From Acinetobacter haemolyticus (GTDB taxonomy: Bacteria; Pseudomonadota; Gammaproteobacteria; Pseudomonadales; Moraxellaceae), in assembly GCF_900406815.1 (NCBI RefSeq), contig NZ_OVCN01000013.1, positions 1 to 64,000 of the forward strand: a stretch of 64,000 bases of DNA, written 5' to 3'. The notes under the pieces are model-generated. The model was not told where the DNA came from. It worked only from the letters and a program-made list of their open reading frames with translations, and ran no database searches. Positions 54,075 through 63,714 of the stretch are shown piece after piece. Position 1 is the stretch's first letter. Every line of letters starts with the position of its first letter. Position numbers and translations under genes: made by a program.

Positions 54075-54824
54075 ATGTCCTCATCAGAAGAGCATCATCC
54101 TCCTCAACATGTTGCCATCATTATGGATGGCAACAATCGTTTTGCTAAAAAAAAGCAAATGCAAAAAGGCGATGGGCATCGTGAGGGTAAAAATGTCCTA
54201 GATCCTGTCGTTGAACACTGTAAAAGATCTGGTGTTCGTGCTTTAACCGTTTTTGCATTTTCAAGTGAAAATTGGAATCGACCACAATTTGAGGTTGATT
54301 TACTCATGCAATTGCTCAAAGAAACGATATATGAGCAACTTCCTCGCATGGAAAAATTCAACATCGCATTACGTTTTATTGGTGATCGTTCTAGATTGTC
54401 AGAAGAGTTGCGTGATTTGATGCAAGAAGCGGAACAGAAAACAGCTGCTTTTGATTCCATGACGCTTTCTATTGCAATTAGTTATGGTGGTATGTGGGAT
54501 ATGGCACATGCTGCAAAGTCTATAGCGGAAGATGTGGTTGCAGGAAAAATTCAAACAGATCAGATAAATGTTGATTTATTCGATAAATATGTCAGTCTAA
54601 ATGATTTACCAGCTGTCGATTTGTTGATTCGTACAGGCGGTGATTATCGTTTGTCTAACTTTTTGCTATGGCAAGCGGCCTATGCAGAGTTGTATTTTAC
54701 CGATACTTTATGGCCAGAATTTACCATAAAGGAGTTAGATCACGCATTTCGTGTTTTCTCAGGGCGAGAAAGACGTTTTGGTAAAACCTCTGAACAAATT
54801 CAACAAGCGAAAATAGAGAATTAA
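54075..54824 (+). CDS. uppS: Undecaprenyl diphosphate synthase
   Basis: Makes the C55 lipid carrier for peptidoglycan, O-antigen and other polymers. The 249-residue protein shows the catalytic loop HVAIIMDGNNRFAKK (Asp present; Asn replaces the usual Gly after DGN), FAFSSENWNRP and IRTGGDYRLSNFLLWQAAYAELYF. It is a cis-prenyltransferase of normal length. It lies 2 bp before cdsA. Confidence 0.97.
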   Translation: MSSSEEHHPPQHVAIIMDGNNRFAKKKQMQKGDGHREGKNVLDPVVEHCKRSGVRALTVFAFSSENWNRPQFEVDLLMQLLKETIYEQLPRMEKFNIALRFIGDRSRLSEELRDLMQEAEQKTAAFDSMTLSIAISYGGMWDMAHAAKSIAEDVVAGKIQTDQINVDLFDKYVSLNDLPAVDLLIRTGGDYRLSNFLLWQAAYAELYFTDTLWPEFTIKELDHAFRVFSGRERRFGKTSEQIQQAKIEN

Positions 54825-54826
54825 TA

Positions 54827-55651
54827 ATGTTTGAGCGGATTATTACCGCATTGGTGTTAGTTGCAGTTGTTTTAAGTTGCATGTTTGCAACGCAATCACA
54901 TTATCCAATGTTTGTGCTTATGATTTTAGCTGCGGGGGTAGCAGGTTATGAGTGGTTTAAACTCATGCCTCGTGTCCAACCGACTGCCTCAAAACCCAAA
55001 GCATGGGTGTATGGTGGTTTTGTTGCCCTAATTTCTACACTTGCATTATTTTATGATGATGTTGCGCTTTTACTTTGGGCTGCGTCTATTCTCACTTGGC
55101 TAGGTAGTATTTATTGGGTGAGGAATTATCCCGAATCTGATAATTGGTACAATCCGTCCTTACATCTTATAGGCTTCATCCTAATTTCGGCTGCGGTTAC
55201 TGCGCTATATGCGGTTTGGCATAGTTCGCCGTGGTGGTTAATGTATTTGTTCCTATTGGTTTGGGGTGCAGATAGCGGTGCTTATTTTGTTGGTCGGAAG
55301 TTTGGTCAAAAGAAACTTGCGCCTTCAGTCAGTCCAAATAAATCACTCGAAGGTTTGTATGGTGGTATCGCAACAACTGTCATTATCATGCTGGTTGTTC
55401 AATATTTCTATTTAAATCTAACCGCAGTACAGTTGATGCTGTTCTTGATGTTATCCATTATCACTGTATTCGCATCGGTATTAGGTGATTTATTTGAATC
55501 TATGATCAAGCGCCGTGCAGGCATTAAAGATTCTGGTCGCGTATTGCCAGGTCATGGTGGTGTGCTTGACCGTATTGATTCTTTGCTTGCAGCTGCACCT
55601 ATTTTCGCTACAGGAATGTATATTTTAAAACTTATTGGTGTAGATCTTTAA
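54827..55651 (+). CDS. cdsA: Phosphatidate cytidylyltransferase
   Basis: Makes CDP-diacylglycerol for phospholipid synthesis. The 274-residue membrane protein has about eight hydrophobic segments and the C-terminal signature MIKRRAGIKDSGRVLPGHGGVLDRIDSL. SPNKSLEGLYGG is the preceding catalytic-loop region. The dxr ATG begins directly after its stop codon. Confidence 0.96.
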   Translation: MFERIITALVLVAVVLSCMFATQSHYPMFVLMILAAGVAGYEWFKLMPRVQPTASKPKAWVYGGFVALISTLALFYDDVALLLWAASILTWLGSIYWVRNYPESDNWYNPSLHLIGFILISAAVTALYAVWHSSPWWLMYLFLLVWGADSGAYFVGRKFGQKKLAPSVSPNKSLEGLYGGIATTVIIMLVVQYFYLNLTAVQLMLFLMLSIITVFASVLGDLFESMIKRRAGIKDSGRVLPGHGGVLDRIDSLLAAAPIFATGMYILKLIGVDL

Positions 55652-56848
55652 ATGACACAAGCTGTATGTATATTGGGTGTTACGGGCTCAATTGGACAAA
55701 GTACTTTAAGAGTATTACAACAACACCCAGATCAATACTCAATATTTGCAGTTTCTGCTTATAGTCGTTTAGATGAGCTTTTAGAAATTTGTAAACAATT
55801 TCATCCGAAAGTTGTTGTGGTTCCAAATGAAAAAGCATTGGAGTTACAGCAAAAATTCAAGCAAGAAAATTTAAATAATATTGAAATTTTGACCGACGAA
55901 GCAGGTCTTGTCACAATAGCTGAGCATTCAGACGTTGATATTGTGATGGCCGCAATCGTTGGTGCTGCTGGGCTTTTACCAACCCTAGCTGCGGTCAAAG
56001 CAGGCAAGCGCGTATTACTTGCAAACAAAGAGTCTTTGGTGATGTCTGGTGATATCATGATGCAAGCTGCTAAACAGCATCATGCACTGTTATTACCAGT
56101 AGACTCTGAACATAATGCAATTTTTCAATCGCTTCCACACGATTATTTAGATGCGGAAAGAACGGGACAACCTCAGTTAGGCGTGTCTCGTATTCTATTA
56201 ACAGCATCAGGTGGTCCATTTCTTAACCATTCATTAGAACAATTATCAAAAGTCACGCCTCAACAAGCGTGTAAGCATCCGAATTGGTCGATGGGTCAAA
56301 AGATCTCTGTTGATTCTGCTACCTTAATGAATAAAGGGCTAGAATTGATAGAAGCGTGTCATTTGTTTTCAATATCTGAACATTTTGTTACAGTCGTGGT
56401 TCACCCACAAAGTATTATTCATTCCATGGTGCAATATGTGGATGGTTCGACTTTGGCACAAATGGGTAATCCAGATATGTGTACACCGATTGCACATGCA
56501 TTGGCGTGGCCAAAGCGTTTGGCAACAGATGTTCCTGCTTTAGATTTGTTTGATACAGCACAGCTTAACTTTCAGGCACCTGATATCATTAAGTTCCCTG
56601 CATTAGATTTAGCACGTCAAGCGATGCGTGCGGGTGGCTTGGCACCAACGATCTTAAATGCTGCTAATGAAATTGCTGTTGCGGCATTTTTACAGCACAG
56701 GATTCGATTTACAGCGATTCCTGAAGTTGTTGGACATACTTTACAAGTTGTACAAAATGCTAAAGCAGAAAATATAGACATCATTTTGCATACTGATATG
56801 ATCGCTAGACAAGTTGCAGAGACGTATATTGTGGATATAGGAGGTTAA
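55652..56848 (+). CDS. dxr: 1-deoxy-D-xylulose 5-phosphate reductoisomerase
   Basis: Second step of the MEP isoprenoid pathway. The 398-residue protein shows the NADPH fold ILGVTGSIGQSTL, LLANKESLVMSGD, and the metal/substrate region LLPVDSEHNAIFQSL. PNWSMGQKISVDSATLMNKGLE is a strong family block. It is contiguous with cdsA and rseP; ispF elsewhere in the window belongs to the same pathway. Confidence 0.97.
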   Translation: MTQAVCILGVTGSIGQSTLRVLQQHPDQYSIFAVSAYSRLDELLEICKQFHPKVVVVPNEKALELQQKFKQENLNNIEILTDEAGLVTIAEHSDVDIVMAAIVGAAGLLPTLAAVKAGKRVLLANKESLVMSGDIMMQAAKQHHALLLPVDSEHNAIFQSLPHDYLDAERTGQPQLGVSRILLTASGGPFLNHSLEQLSKVTPQQACKHPNWSMGQKISVDSATLMNKGLELIEACHLFSISEHFVTVVVHPQSIIHSMVQYVDGSTLAQMGNPDMCTPIAHALAWPKRLATDVPALDLFDTAQLNFQAPDIIKFPALDLARQAMRAGGLAPTILNAANEIAVAAFLQHRIRFTAIPEVVGHTLQVVQNAKAENIDIILHTDMIARQVAETYIVDIGG

Positions 56849-56853
56849 ATCGT

Positions 56854-58209
56854 ATGAATGCACTCTTTATGATTGTTGCAGCGATTTTATTACTTGGTCC
56901 ACTTATCGCTATTCATGAGTTTGGTCATTATTGGGTTGCTCGTAAATTAGGCGTTAAAGTCTTGGTTTACTCCATTGGTTTTGGTCCTACTTTATTGAAA
57001 TGGCAATCAAAAAAATCAGGTATTCAATATCAGCTTTCTGCACTACCTTTGGGTGGGTATGTCAAAATGCTTGACGAGCGTGAGGGAAATGTTGCCGAAA
57101 AGGATCTTCCTTATGCGTTTAATCGACAATCACCTTGGAAAAGGATTGCGATTGTTGCTGCTGGACCACTCGTTAACTTGATTTTTGCTGTATTACTGTT
57201 CTGGGTTCTCTTTTTACCCGCTCAGGAACAATTGAATACGCGTATTGGCAAGATCATGCCGGATACTGTTGCTGCACAGGTTGATTTACAGGTGGGTGAC
57301 AAGGTGGTTGCAGTTGATGGCCAATCAACACCAACTTGGGAAAAGTTAAACTTTGCCCTAATTAACCGTATTGGTGAGACTGGACAAGTTTCAGTTATTG
57401 TAGAGCGTGAGGGATCTGAAAAACAATTCAATTTGCCGATCCAAAACTTTCTTAAAGATCAAAGCCAATCTCCTTTGGATGCATTGGGATTCTTACCTTA
57501 TCGACCGATGATTCCAGCAGTGGTAAAAGAGTTGACTGCTGATGGTGCTGCCATACGTCAAGGGATGAAAGAAGGTGATCGAATTGTTGCGATTAATAAT
57601 GTGGCAATGAATGACTGGTTTGATGTGGTTAATGTGGTACAACACTCGCCTGAAAAATTGCTCAATATTGATGTAATGCGTCAAGGTGAATTGGTTCATT
57701 TACAGATGATTCCACGTGGTCAACGTGACAATATGGGTAATGTTACAGGTGTTTTAGGGGTTAAGAGTGATGCTGGCAAAGTCACTATACCAAATGAATA
57801 TAAGCAAACAATTCAATACACACCTTTAGAAGCTTTAGGTGTTGCTTTTGATAAGACCGTCCAGCTTTCTCAAATGATTTTTAACTCGATCGTTAAAATG
57901 ATACGAGGATTGATTGGCTTGGATAATTTATCTGGTCCAATCACGATTGCTAAAGTAGCTGGACAAAGTGCCGAAATGGGATGGCAGACTTTTATTTCCT
58001 TTATGGCACTTATGAGTGTGAGCCTAGGGATTTTAAACTTATTGCCAATTCCTATGCTTGATGGTGGTCATCTCGTTTATTACTTTATCGAGATTATCCG
58101 TGGAAAACCTGTTTCTGAACAAATACAGATATTGGGTCTAAAAGTTGGTATGTTACTGCTCGGTAGCATGATGCTTTTGGCTTTATTTAACGACTTCATG
58201 CGTTTATAA
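56854..58209 (+). CDS. rseP: Site-2 zinc metalloprotease RseP
   Basis: Inner-membrane protease that cleaves anti-sigma factors and signal peptides. The 451-residue protein has the zinc motif HEFGH (residues 21-25), two PDZ domains (about 115-190 and 205-285), and the third metal ligand in LLPIPMLDGGHLVYY. About four membrane segments are visible. In the envelope operon it sits before bamA, the usual order. Confidence 0.97.
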   Translation: MNALFMIVAAILLLGPLIAIHEFGHYWVARKLGVKVLVYSIGFGPTLLKWQSKKSGIQYQLSALPLGGYVKMLDEREGNVAEKDLPYAFNRQSPWKRIAIVAAGPLVNLIFAVLLFWVLFLPAQEQLNTRIGKIMPDTVAAQVDLQVGDKVVAVDGQSTPTWEKLNFALINRIGETGQVSVIVEREGSEKQFNLPIQNFLKDQSQSPLDALGFLPYRPMIPAVVKELTADGAAIRQGMKEGDRIVAINNVAMNDWFDVVNVVQHSPEKLLNIDVMRQGELVHLQMIPRGQRDNMGNVTGVLGVKSDAGKVTIPNEYKQTIQYTPLEALGVAFDKTVQLSQMIFNSIVKMIRGLIGLDNLSGPITIAKVAGQSAEMGWQTFISFMALMSVSLGILNLLPIPMLDGGHLVYYFIEIIRGKPVSEQIQILGLKVGMLLLGSMMLLALFNDFMRL

Positions 58210-58243
58210 AAACGCAAATGGAATTTAACTTACTGGAAAATAT

Positions 58244-60778
58244 ATGGGCATGCGTCACACAAATTTATTAATGCCTTTGGCACTGGTTAGTGCGATGGCA
58301 GTGGTACAACAAGCATACGCAGCAGATGAGTTTCTTGCACGAGATATACGAATTGATGGGCTAGTGCGTTTAACACCTGCAAGTATCTATTCGATGTTAC
58401 CAATAAATAGTGGTGATCGTGTAAATGACCCAATGATCGCGGAAGCAATTCGTAGCTTATATGCTTCGGGTTTGTTCGATGATATCAAAGCATATAAGCA
58501 AAATGATGTTTTGGTCTTCAACGTTGTCGAGCGACCAGTTATTTCTAAACTTGAATTTAAAGGCAACAAACTTATTCCGAAAGAAGCTTTGGAACAAGGT
58601 TTAAAGAAAATGGGTATTGCTGAAGGTGAGGTGTTCAAAAAATCTGCGTTACAGATTATTGAAACCGAACTAGAACAACAATATACCCAACAAGGGCGTT
58701 ATGATGCAGATGTGACGGTTGAAACCGTAGCACGTCCAAATAACCGTGTTGAATTGATGTTAAATTTCAACGAAGGTACTGCAGCAAAAGTTTTCGATAT
58801 CAATATTATCGGCAATACAGTATTTAGTGATAGTGATATCAAGCAAGCCTTTGCGGTAAAAGAAAGTGGTTGGGCTTCTATTGTTACCCGTAATGACCGT
58901 TACGCTCGTGAGAAAATGGCAGCGAGTTTAGAGGCATTACGTGCTTTGTATTTAAATAAAGGTTATATCAACTTTAATATTATTAACTCTCAGCTTAATA
59001 TTAGTGAAGATAAAAAGAATATCTTTATTGAAGTTTCAGTAGATGAAGGCAGTCAATTTAAGTTTGGTGAAACCAAGTTCTTGGGTGATGCGCTTTATAA
59101 GCCAGAAGAGTTAAATGCTTTAAAGCTTTATAAAGATGGTGAAACTTATTCGCAAGAACGTGTGAATGCGGTCAAGCAATTATTATTACGTAAGTATGGT
59201 AATGCAGGTTATTACTATGCTGAGGTGAATGTTGTTCCAGATATTAATAATGAAACAGGTATTGTTAACCTAAATTATTATGTGAATCCTGGACAGCAAG
59301 TTACAGTTCGTCGTGTTAATTTTTCAGGAAACAATAAAACTGCTGATGAAGTCTTGCGTCGTGAAATGCGTCAGATGGAAGGTGCTTTAGCAAGTAATGA
59401 AAAAATTGACTTGTCTAAAATTCGTCTAGAACGTACTGGTTTCTTTAAAACTGTAGATGTGAAGCCTGTTCGTGTTCCGAACTCACCAGACCAGGTAGAT
59501 TTGAACGTTGCCGTAGAAGAGCAACACTCAGGTACAACTACACTTGCTGTGGGTTATTCACAGAATGGCGGTGTGACGTTCCAAGCTGGTTTAAGCCAAA
59601 CTAATTTTATGGGAACAGGTAATCGTGTTGCGATAGATCTTTCTCGTTCAGAGACACAAGATTACTACAACTTAAGTGTGACTGATCCATACTTCACCAT
59701 TGATGGTGTAAGTCGTGGTTATAATGTTTATTATCGTAAAACGAAGCTTAATGAGGACTATAACGTTAACAACTACGTAACTGACAGTATTGGTGGTAGT
59801 TTAAGTTTCGGTTATCCAATTGATGAAAACCAGAGTTTAAGTGCTTCACTCGGTATTGATCAAACTAAAGTCAGAACTGGCCCAAGTGTATCGACTTATA
59901 TTCGTGATTATTTACTTGCAAATGGTGGTAAGGCAACTGGTAGCGGTACATATTGTCCAGAGGATGAATTAGAAAAAGATCCTGATACTGGTGCTTATAC
60001 GGGCAAATGTAATGAAGGGAAAGAAGAAAAATATTTCAATGCTTTTGAAGGCGAATTCCTGACTTATATGCTTAATTTAGGTTGGTCATATAATACGCTC
60101 AATCGCCCAGTATTCCCGACTTCGGGTATGTCGCATCGTGTTGGACTTGAGGTCGGTCTTCCTGGTAGTGATGTAGATTATCAAAAACTAACCTATGATG
60201 CTCAAGCATTTAAATCACTCGGCGCCGGCTTTGTTCTCCGTGGCTACGGAAAGTTAGGTTATGGTAATGATTTACCATTCTATAAAAACTTCTATGCTGG
60301 TGGTTATGGTTCTGTTCGTGGTTATGACAACAGCTCTTTAGGACCAAAATACCCAAGTGTGATTTTCCAAGAAACGGGTAGAAATGATCCAGATCCAGAG
60401 GAAATTGGTGGTAATGCACTGGTGCAGTTTGGTACTGAGTTAGCATTGCCTGTTCCGTTCAAAGGTGATTGGGCACGCCAAGTGCGTCCAGTCATATTTG
60501 CTGAAGGTGCGCAAGTTTTCGATACCAAATGTGATATTTCAAATAGCGCATATGGTGAGAAAGGTATGACCATTAATGGGCAAAAAATTACCGATGTTAA
60601 ACAATACTGTAAAGATAATTACGGTTTAGATTTTGGTAATCTACGTTATAGCGTTGGCGTGGGTTTTACCTGGATCACCATGATTGGACCTTTATCACTG
60701 AGCTATGCTTACCCGCTTAATGACAAGAAGGGTGATGATACTAAATCAATCCAATTCGAAATTGGTCGTACTTTCTAA
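58244..60778 (+). CDS. bamA: Outer membrane protein assembly factor BamA
   Basis: Central beta-barrel that inserts outer-membrane proteins. The 844-residue protein has a signal peptide cleaved near AYAADEF, five POTRA domains (about residues 30-425) and a 16-strand barrel. The loop-6 motif appears as VRGYDNSSLGP (RGY instead of RGF). The C-terminal phenylalanine is present (FEIGRTF). Two cysteine pairs lie in extracellular loops (near TYCPEDE/GKCNEG and TKCDISN/KQYCKDN). It follows rseP by 34 bp. Confidence 0.97.
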   Translation: MGMRHTNLLMPLALVSAMAVVQQAYAADEFLARDIRIDGLVRLTPASIYSMLPINSGDRVNDPMIAEAIRSLYASGLFDDIKAYKQNDVLVFNVVERPVISKLEFKGNKLIPKEALEQGLKKMGIAEGEVFKKSALQIIETELEQQYTQQGRYDADVTVETVARPNNRVELMLNFNEGTAAKVFDINIIGNTVFSDSDIKQAFAVKESGWASIVTRNDRYAREKMAASLEALRALYLNKGYINFNIINSQLNISEDKKNIFIEVSVDEGSQFKFGETKFLGDALYKPEELNALKLYKDGETYSQERVNAVKQLLLRKYGNAGYYYAEVNVVPDINNETGIVNLNYYVNPGQQVTVRRVNFSGNNKTADEVLRREMRQMEGALASNEKIDLSKIRLERTGFFKTVDVKPVRVPNSPDQVDLNVAVEEQHSGTTTLAVGYSQNGGVTFQAGLSQTNFMGTGNRVAIDLSRSETQDYYNLSVTDPYFTIDGVSRGYNVYYRKTKLNEDYNVNNYVTDSIGGSLSFGYPIDENQSLSASLGIDQTKVRTGPSVSTYIRDYLLANGGKATGSGTYCPEDELEKDPDTGAYTGKCNEGKEEKYFNAFEGEFLTYMLNLGWSYNTLNRPVFPTSGMSHRVGLEVGLPGSDVDYQKLTYDAQAFKSLGAGFVLRGYGKLGYGNDLPFYKNFYAGGYGSVRGYDNSSLGPKYPSVIFQETGRNDPDPEEIGGNALVQFGTELALPVPFKGDWARQVRPVIFAEGAQVFDTKCDISNSAYGEKGMTINGQKITDVKQYCKDNYGLDFGNLRYSVGVGFTWITMIGPLSLSYAYPLNDKKGDDTKSIQFEIGRTF

Positions 60779-60822
60779 GTACGACCTCGGTTAAATTTGT
60801 AAAAGATATAAAGGACGGATTC

Positions 60823-61311
60823 ATGAAAACATTAACAGCACTCGTATTCGGTTTGGGTTTAACCGTATCAGCATTTAGCAATGCTGCAGGTATAGCAGTG
60901 GTAGATTTGGCGAAAGTTGTTGAAAGCAGTACTTATCTCAAACAGCAAAATGCTAGCTTAGGTCAGTCAGTAAAACCGACATCGACGAAATTAGAGCAGT
61001 TAGGTAAAGAAATAGAGAGTTTACAGCAACGTGCACAATCGGCAAATCAAGCGGATCTACAAAAACTTTCAGCTCAGTACCAAGCCAAAGTGAATGAATT
61101 CAATACGACACAACAAAGCTTGCAGACTAAAGTTCAGTCAACTTTGCAAACGATGAATACCACTTTTGAGAATCGTGTGAAGCAAGCTGCTGAACAATTG
61201 CGTAAAGAGAACAATTTAGATTTTATTTTGAATAAAAATTCTACCATTGCCTCTGACGCTAAGTATGATTTAACTGATAAAATGATTCAAAAGGTCAATG
61301 CAATGAAATAA
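60823..61311 (+). CDS. skp: Periplasmic chaperone OmpH/Skp
   Basis: Chaperone for unfolded outer-membrane proteins. The 162-residue protein has a signal peptide (TALVFGLGLTVSAFSNAAG), an N-terminal beta segment IAVVDLAKVVESSTYLKQQ, and a long alpha-helical coiled region rich in Gln, Lys and Glu. The final segment FILNKNSTIASDAKYDLTDKMIQ matches the family. It lies between bamA and lpxD as usual. Confidence 0.93.
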   Translation: MKTLTALVFGLGLTVSAFSNAAGIAVVDLAKVVESSTYLKQQNASLGQSVKPTSTKLEQLGKEIESLQQRAQSANQADLQKLSAQYQAKVNEFNTTQQSLQTKVQSTLQTMNTTFENRVKQAAEQLRKENNLDFILNKNSTIASDAKYDLTDKMIQKVNAMK

Positions 61312-61314
61312 TCA

Positions 61315-62385
61315 ATGAATAGACGTAGTTACCGTTTAGAAGAAATTGCTCACCTTGTACAAGGTGAGTTTTTTGGTGAAAAAGACTTCGAAATTTTAAA
61401 TTTAGCAAGCTTAGAACAAGCACAAAGTCAGCACATAAGTTTTGTAAATGGTGATAAGTATCTAGCACAGGCTGAGTCAAGTCTTGCAGGTGCTTATATC
61501 GTCACACCGACATTAAAAGCGCAATTGAAAAATAAGAAGAACTTTATTGTTGTTGCTAATCCTTATTTAGCTTTCGCGATGTTGACCCATGTTTTTGCAA
61601 AAAAGATAACTCAACGTGGAATTGAAAGCACAGCCCAGATCCATCCTTCTGCGATCATAGCCGATGATGCCTATATTGGACATTATGCTGTAATTGGCGA
61701 AAACTGTGTCGTGGGTGCAAACACGATTATTCAAGCTCACGTTTTTTTAGATGATAATGTTGAAGTGGGTAAAGATGGTTTCATTGATACTCACGTGACT
61801 GTCACTGGAGAGGCAAAACTTGGTGATCGTGTACGTATTCATGCGAATACAGTGATTGGTTCTGAAGGTTTTGGTTTTGCACCTTATCAAGGAAAATGGC
61901 ATCGAATTGCCCAGCTGGGTTCTGTTCGTATCGGAAATGATGTTCGTATCGGTTCAAATTGCAGTATTGATCGGGGTGCTTTAGACGACACAGTCTTAGA
62001 AAATGGTGTCATTATTGATAACCTTGTGCAAATCGCTCACAATGTTCATATCGGTGAAAATACAGCGATTGCAGCGAATTGTGGTATTGCAGGAAGTGCG
62101 AAGATTGGCAAAAACTGCATACTCGGCGGGGCGAGTGGGGTCGTTGGACACCTAGAAATCACTGATAATGTGACTCTTACCGCAATGTCAATGGTCACAA
62201 AAAATATTTATGAAGCTGGAACTTATTCTTCAGGAATGGGACTTTTTGAAAATAATCATTGGAAAAAGACGATTGTGCGTTTAAGACAATTAGCAGATGT
62301 GCCATTGACCCAAATAATGAAAAGACTGGATCATATGCAAGCTCAATTAGAGTCCCATGAATCAACCTTAAAGTTACGTAAATAA
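61315..62385 (+). CDS. lpxD: UDP-3-O-(3-hydroxyacyl)glucosamine N-acyltransferase
   Basis: Third step of lipid A synthesis. The 356-residue protein has an N-terminal uridine-binding domain and a hexapeptide-repeat helix (about residues 100-300). The catalytic-histidine region [25 protein letters not shown] is present. The C-terminal helices bind acyl carrier protein. It starts 3 bp after the ompH stop and is followed by fabZ. Confidence 0.97.
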   Translation: MNRRSYRLEEIAHLVQGEFFGEKDFEILNLASLEQAQSQHISFVNGDKYLAQAESSLAGAYIVTPTLKAQLKNKKNFIVVANPYLAFAMLTHVFAKKITQRGIESTAQIHPSAIIADDAYIGHYAVIGENCVVGANTIIQAHVFLDDNVEVGKDGFIDTHVTVTGEAKLGDRVRIHANTVIGSEGFGFAPYQGKWHRIAQLGSVRIGNDVRIGSNCSIDRGALDDTVLENGVIIDNLVQIAHNVHIGENTAIAANCGIAGSAKIGKNCILGGASGVVGHLEITDNVTLTAMSMVTKNIYEAGTYSSGMGLFENNHWKKTIVRLRQLADVPLTQIMKRLDHMQAQLESHESTLKLRK

Positions 62386-62391
62386 TTTATT

Positions 62392-62877
62392 ATGACCGAG
62401 TCTACATTACCAGCATTTACAATGCCTGAATTACCAATGGATATTCTCACCATTCGTGAATATTTACCGCATCGTTATCCTTTTTTATTGGTTGACAGAG
62501 TAACAGACGTTACAGAGAACAGTATCGTTGGTTATAAAAACGTGACGATCAATGAGGAGTTTTTCCAAGGGCACTTCCCAGCTTACCCAATTATGCCTGG
62601 TGTTTTAATCATTGAAGCATTGGCACAAGTCTCTGGTATCTTGGGTTTTGTACTCACTAATCAGAAGCCAAAAGCAGGTTCATTATTTTTATTTGCCGGC
62701 GCAGAAAAAATAAGATTTAAGAAACAGGTTGTTGCAGGTGACCAGCTTGTCTTAAAATCTGAACTTGTTATGCAAAAACGTGGCATTTACAAGTACAATT
62801 GTACTGCTAGTGTTGATGGCATTATTGCGGCAACAGCTGAGATTATTATTTCCCACCAGAAAATTGAGCAGGCATGA
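62392..62877 (+). CDS. fabZ: 3-hydroxyacyl-[ACP] dehydratase
   Basis: Removes water from 3-hydroxyacyl-ACP in fatty acid synthesis. The 161-residue hot-dog protein has [13 protein letters not shown] and the catalytic His region [20 protein letters not shown]. It shares hydroxyacyl-ACP substrates with LpxA and LpxD, which fits its place between them. It overlaps lpxA by 4 bp. Confidence 0.97.
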   Translation: MTESTLPAFTMPELPMDILTIREYLPHRYPFLLVDRVTDVTENSIVGYKNVTINEEFFQGHFPAYPIMPGVLIIEALAQVSGILGFVLTNQKPKAGSLFLFAGAEKIRFKKQVVAGDQLVLKSELVMQKRGIYKYNCTASVDGIIAATAEIIISHQKIEQA

Positions 62878-63662
62878 GTAGTCAAAATTTAATACATCCT
62901 ACAGCAATTATTGATCCGTCTGCAGAAATCGCATCAGATGTGCAGATTGGACCTTATTGTATTGTAGGTCCAAATGTAAGTATTGACACAGGTACAAAAT
63001 TACACTCACATGTAGTGATTGGTGGTTTTACACGGATTGGTAAAAATAACGATATTTTTCAATTCGCAAGTGTTGGGGAAATCTGCCAGGATTTGAAGTA
63101 TAAAGGCGAAGAGACTTGGTTAGAGATTGGGGATCACAACACGATTCGTGAGCATTGTACCTTGCACCGTGGTACTGTTCAGGATCAAGGTCTTACCAAA
63201 ATTGGCAGCCATAACCTTTGTATGGTCAATACGCATATTGCGCATGATTGTATCATTGGTGATCACAACATTTTTGCCAACAACGTGGGTATTGCTGGAC
63301 ATGTACATGTGGGCAATCATGTGATTGTTGGTGGGAATGCTGGCGTCCATCAATTTTGCCGAATCGATTCATATAGTATGATCGGTGGTGCTGCATTGAT
63401 CCTTAAAGATGTACCAGCCTATGTATTAGCCTCTGGCAATCCAGCCCATGCGCATGGTTTAAACATTGAGGGTATGCGACGCAAAGGGTGGTCGAGAGAA
63501 ACGATTCAAGGTTTAAGAACAGCGTATAAACTGATTTATAAATCAGGTTTGACGACTGAACAAGCGATTGAACAAATCCGTAATGAGATTCTAGGCTCAG
63601 TTTCAGAAGCGCAGTTGTTGATTGACTCATTAGAACAATCAACACGTGGCATCGTACGATAA
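62874..63662 (+). CDS. lpxA: UDP-N-acetylglucosamine acyltransferase
   Basis: First step of lipid A synthesis. The 262-residue protein is built of hexapeptide repeats (left-handed beta helix), with the catalytic histidine in [14 protein letters not shown] and the C-terminal helical domain starting at [16 protein letters not shown]. The start overlaps the fabZ stop. It is the last gene of the envelope operon: lpxB is not next to it. A strong terminator follows. Confidence 0.97.
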   Translation: MSSQNLIHPTAIIDPSAEIASDVQIGPYCIVGPNVSIDTGTKLHSHVVIGGFTRIGKNNDIFQFASVGEICQDLKYKGEETWLEIGDHNTIREHCTLHRGTVQDQGLTKIGSHNLCMVNTHIAHDCIIGDHNIFANNVGIAGHVHVGNHVIVGGNAGVHQFCRIDSYSMIGGAALILKDVPAYVLASGNPAHAHGLNIEGMRRKGWSRETIQGLRTAYKLIYKSGLTTEQAIEQIRNEILGSVSEAQLLIDSLEQSTRGIVR

Positions 63663-63677
63663 TTTATTTGGTCATTT

Positions 63678-63704
63678 AAAAAGACACTTCGGTGTCTTTT
63701 TTTA
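63678..63704. terminator. Intrinsic terminator after lpxA
   Basis: AAAAAGACAC (63678-63687) and GTGTCTTTTT (63692-63701) form a 10-bp stem with a stable TTCG tetraloop and a T run to 63704. The A run on the left allows action on the convergent AraC-family gene as well. Confidence 0.95.
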
Positions 63705-63714
63705 TTTGTACAAT

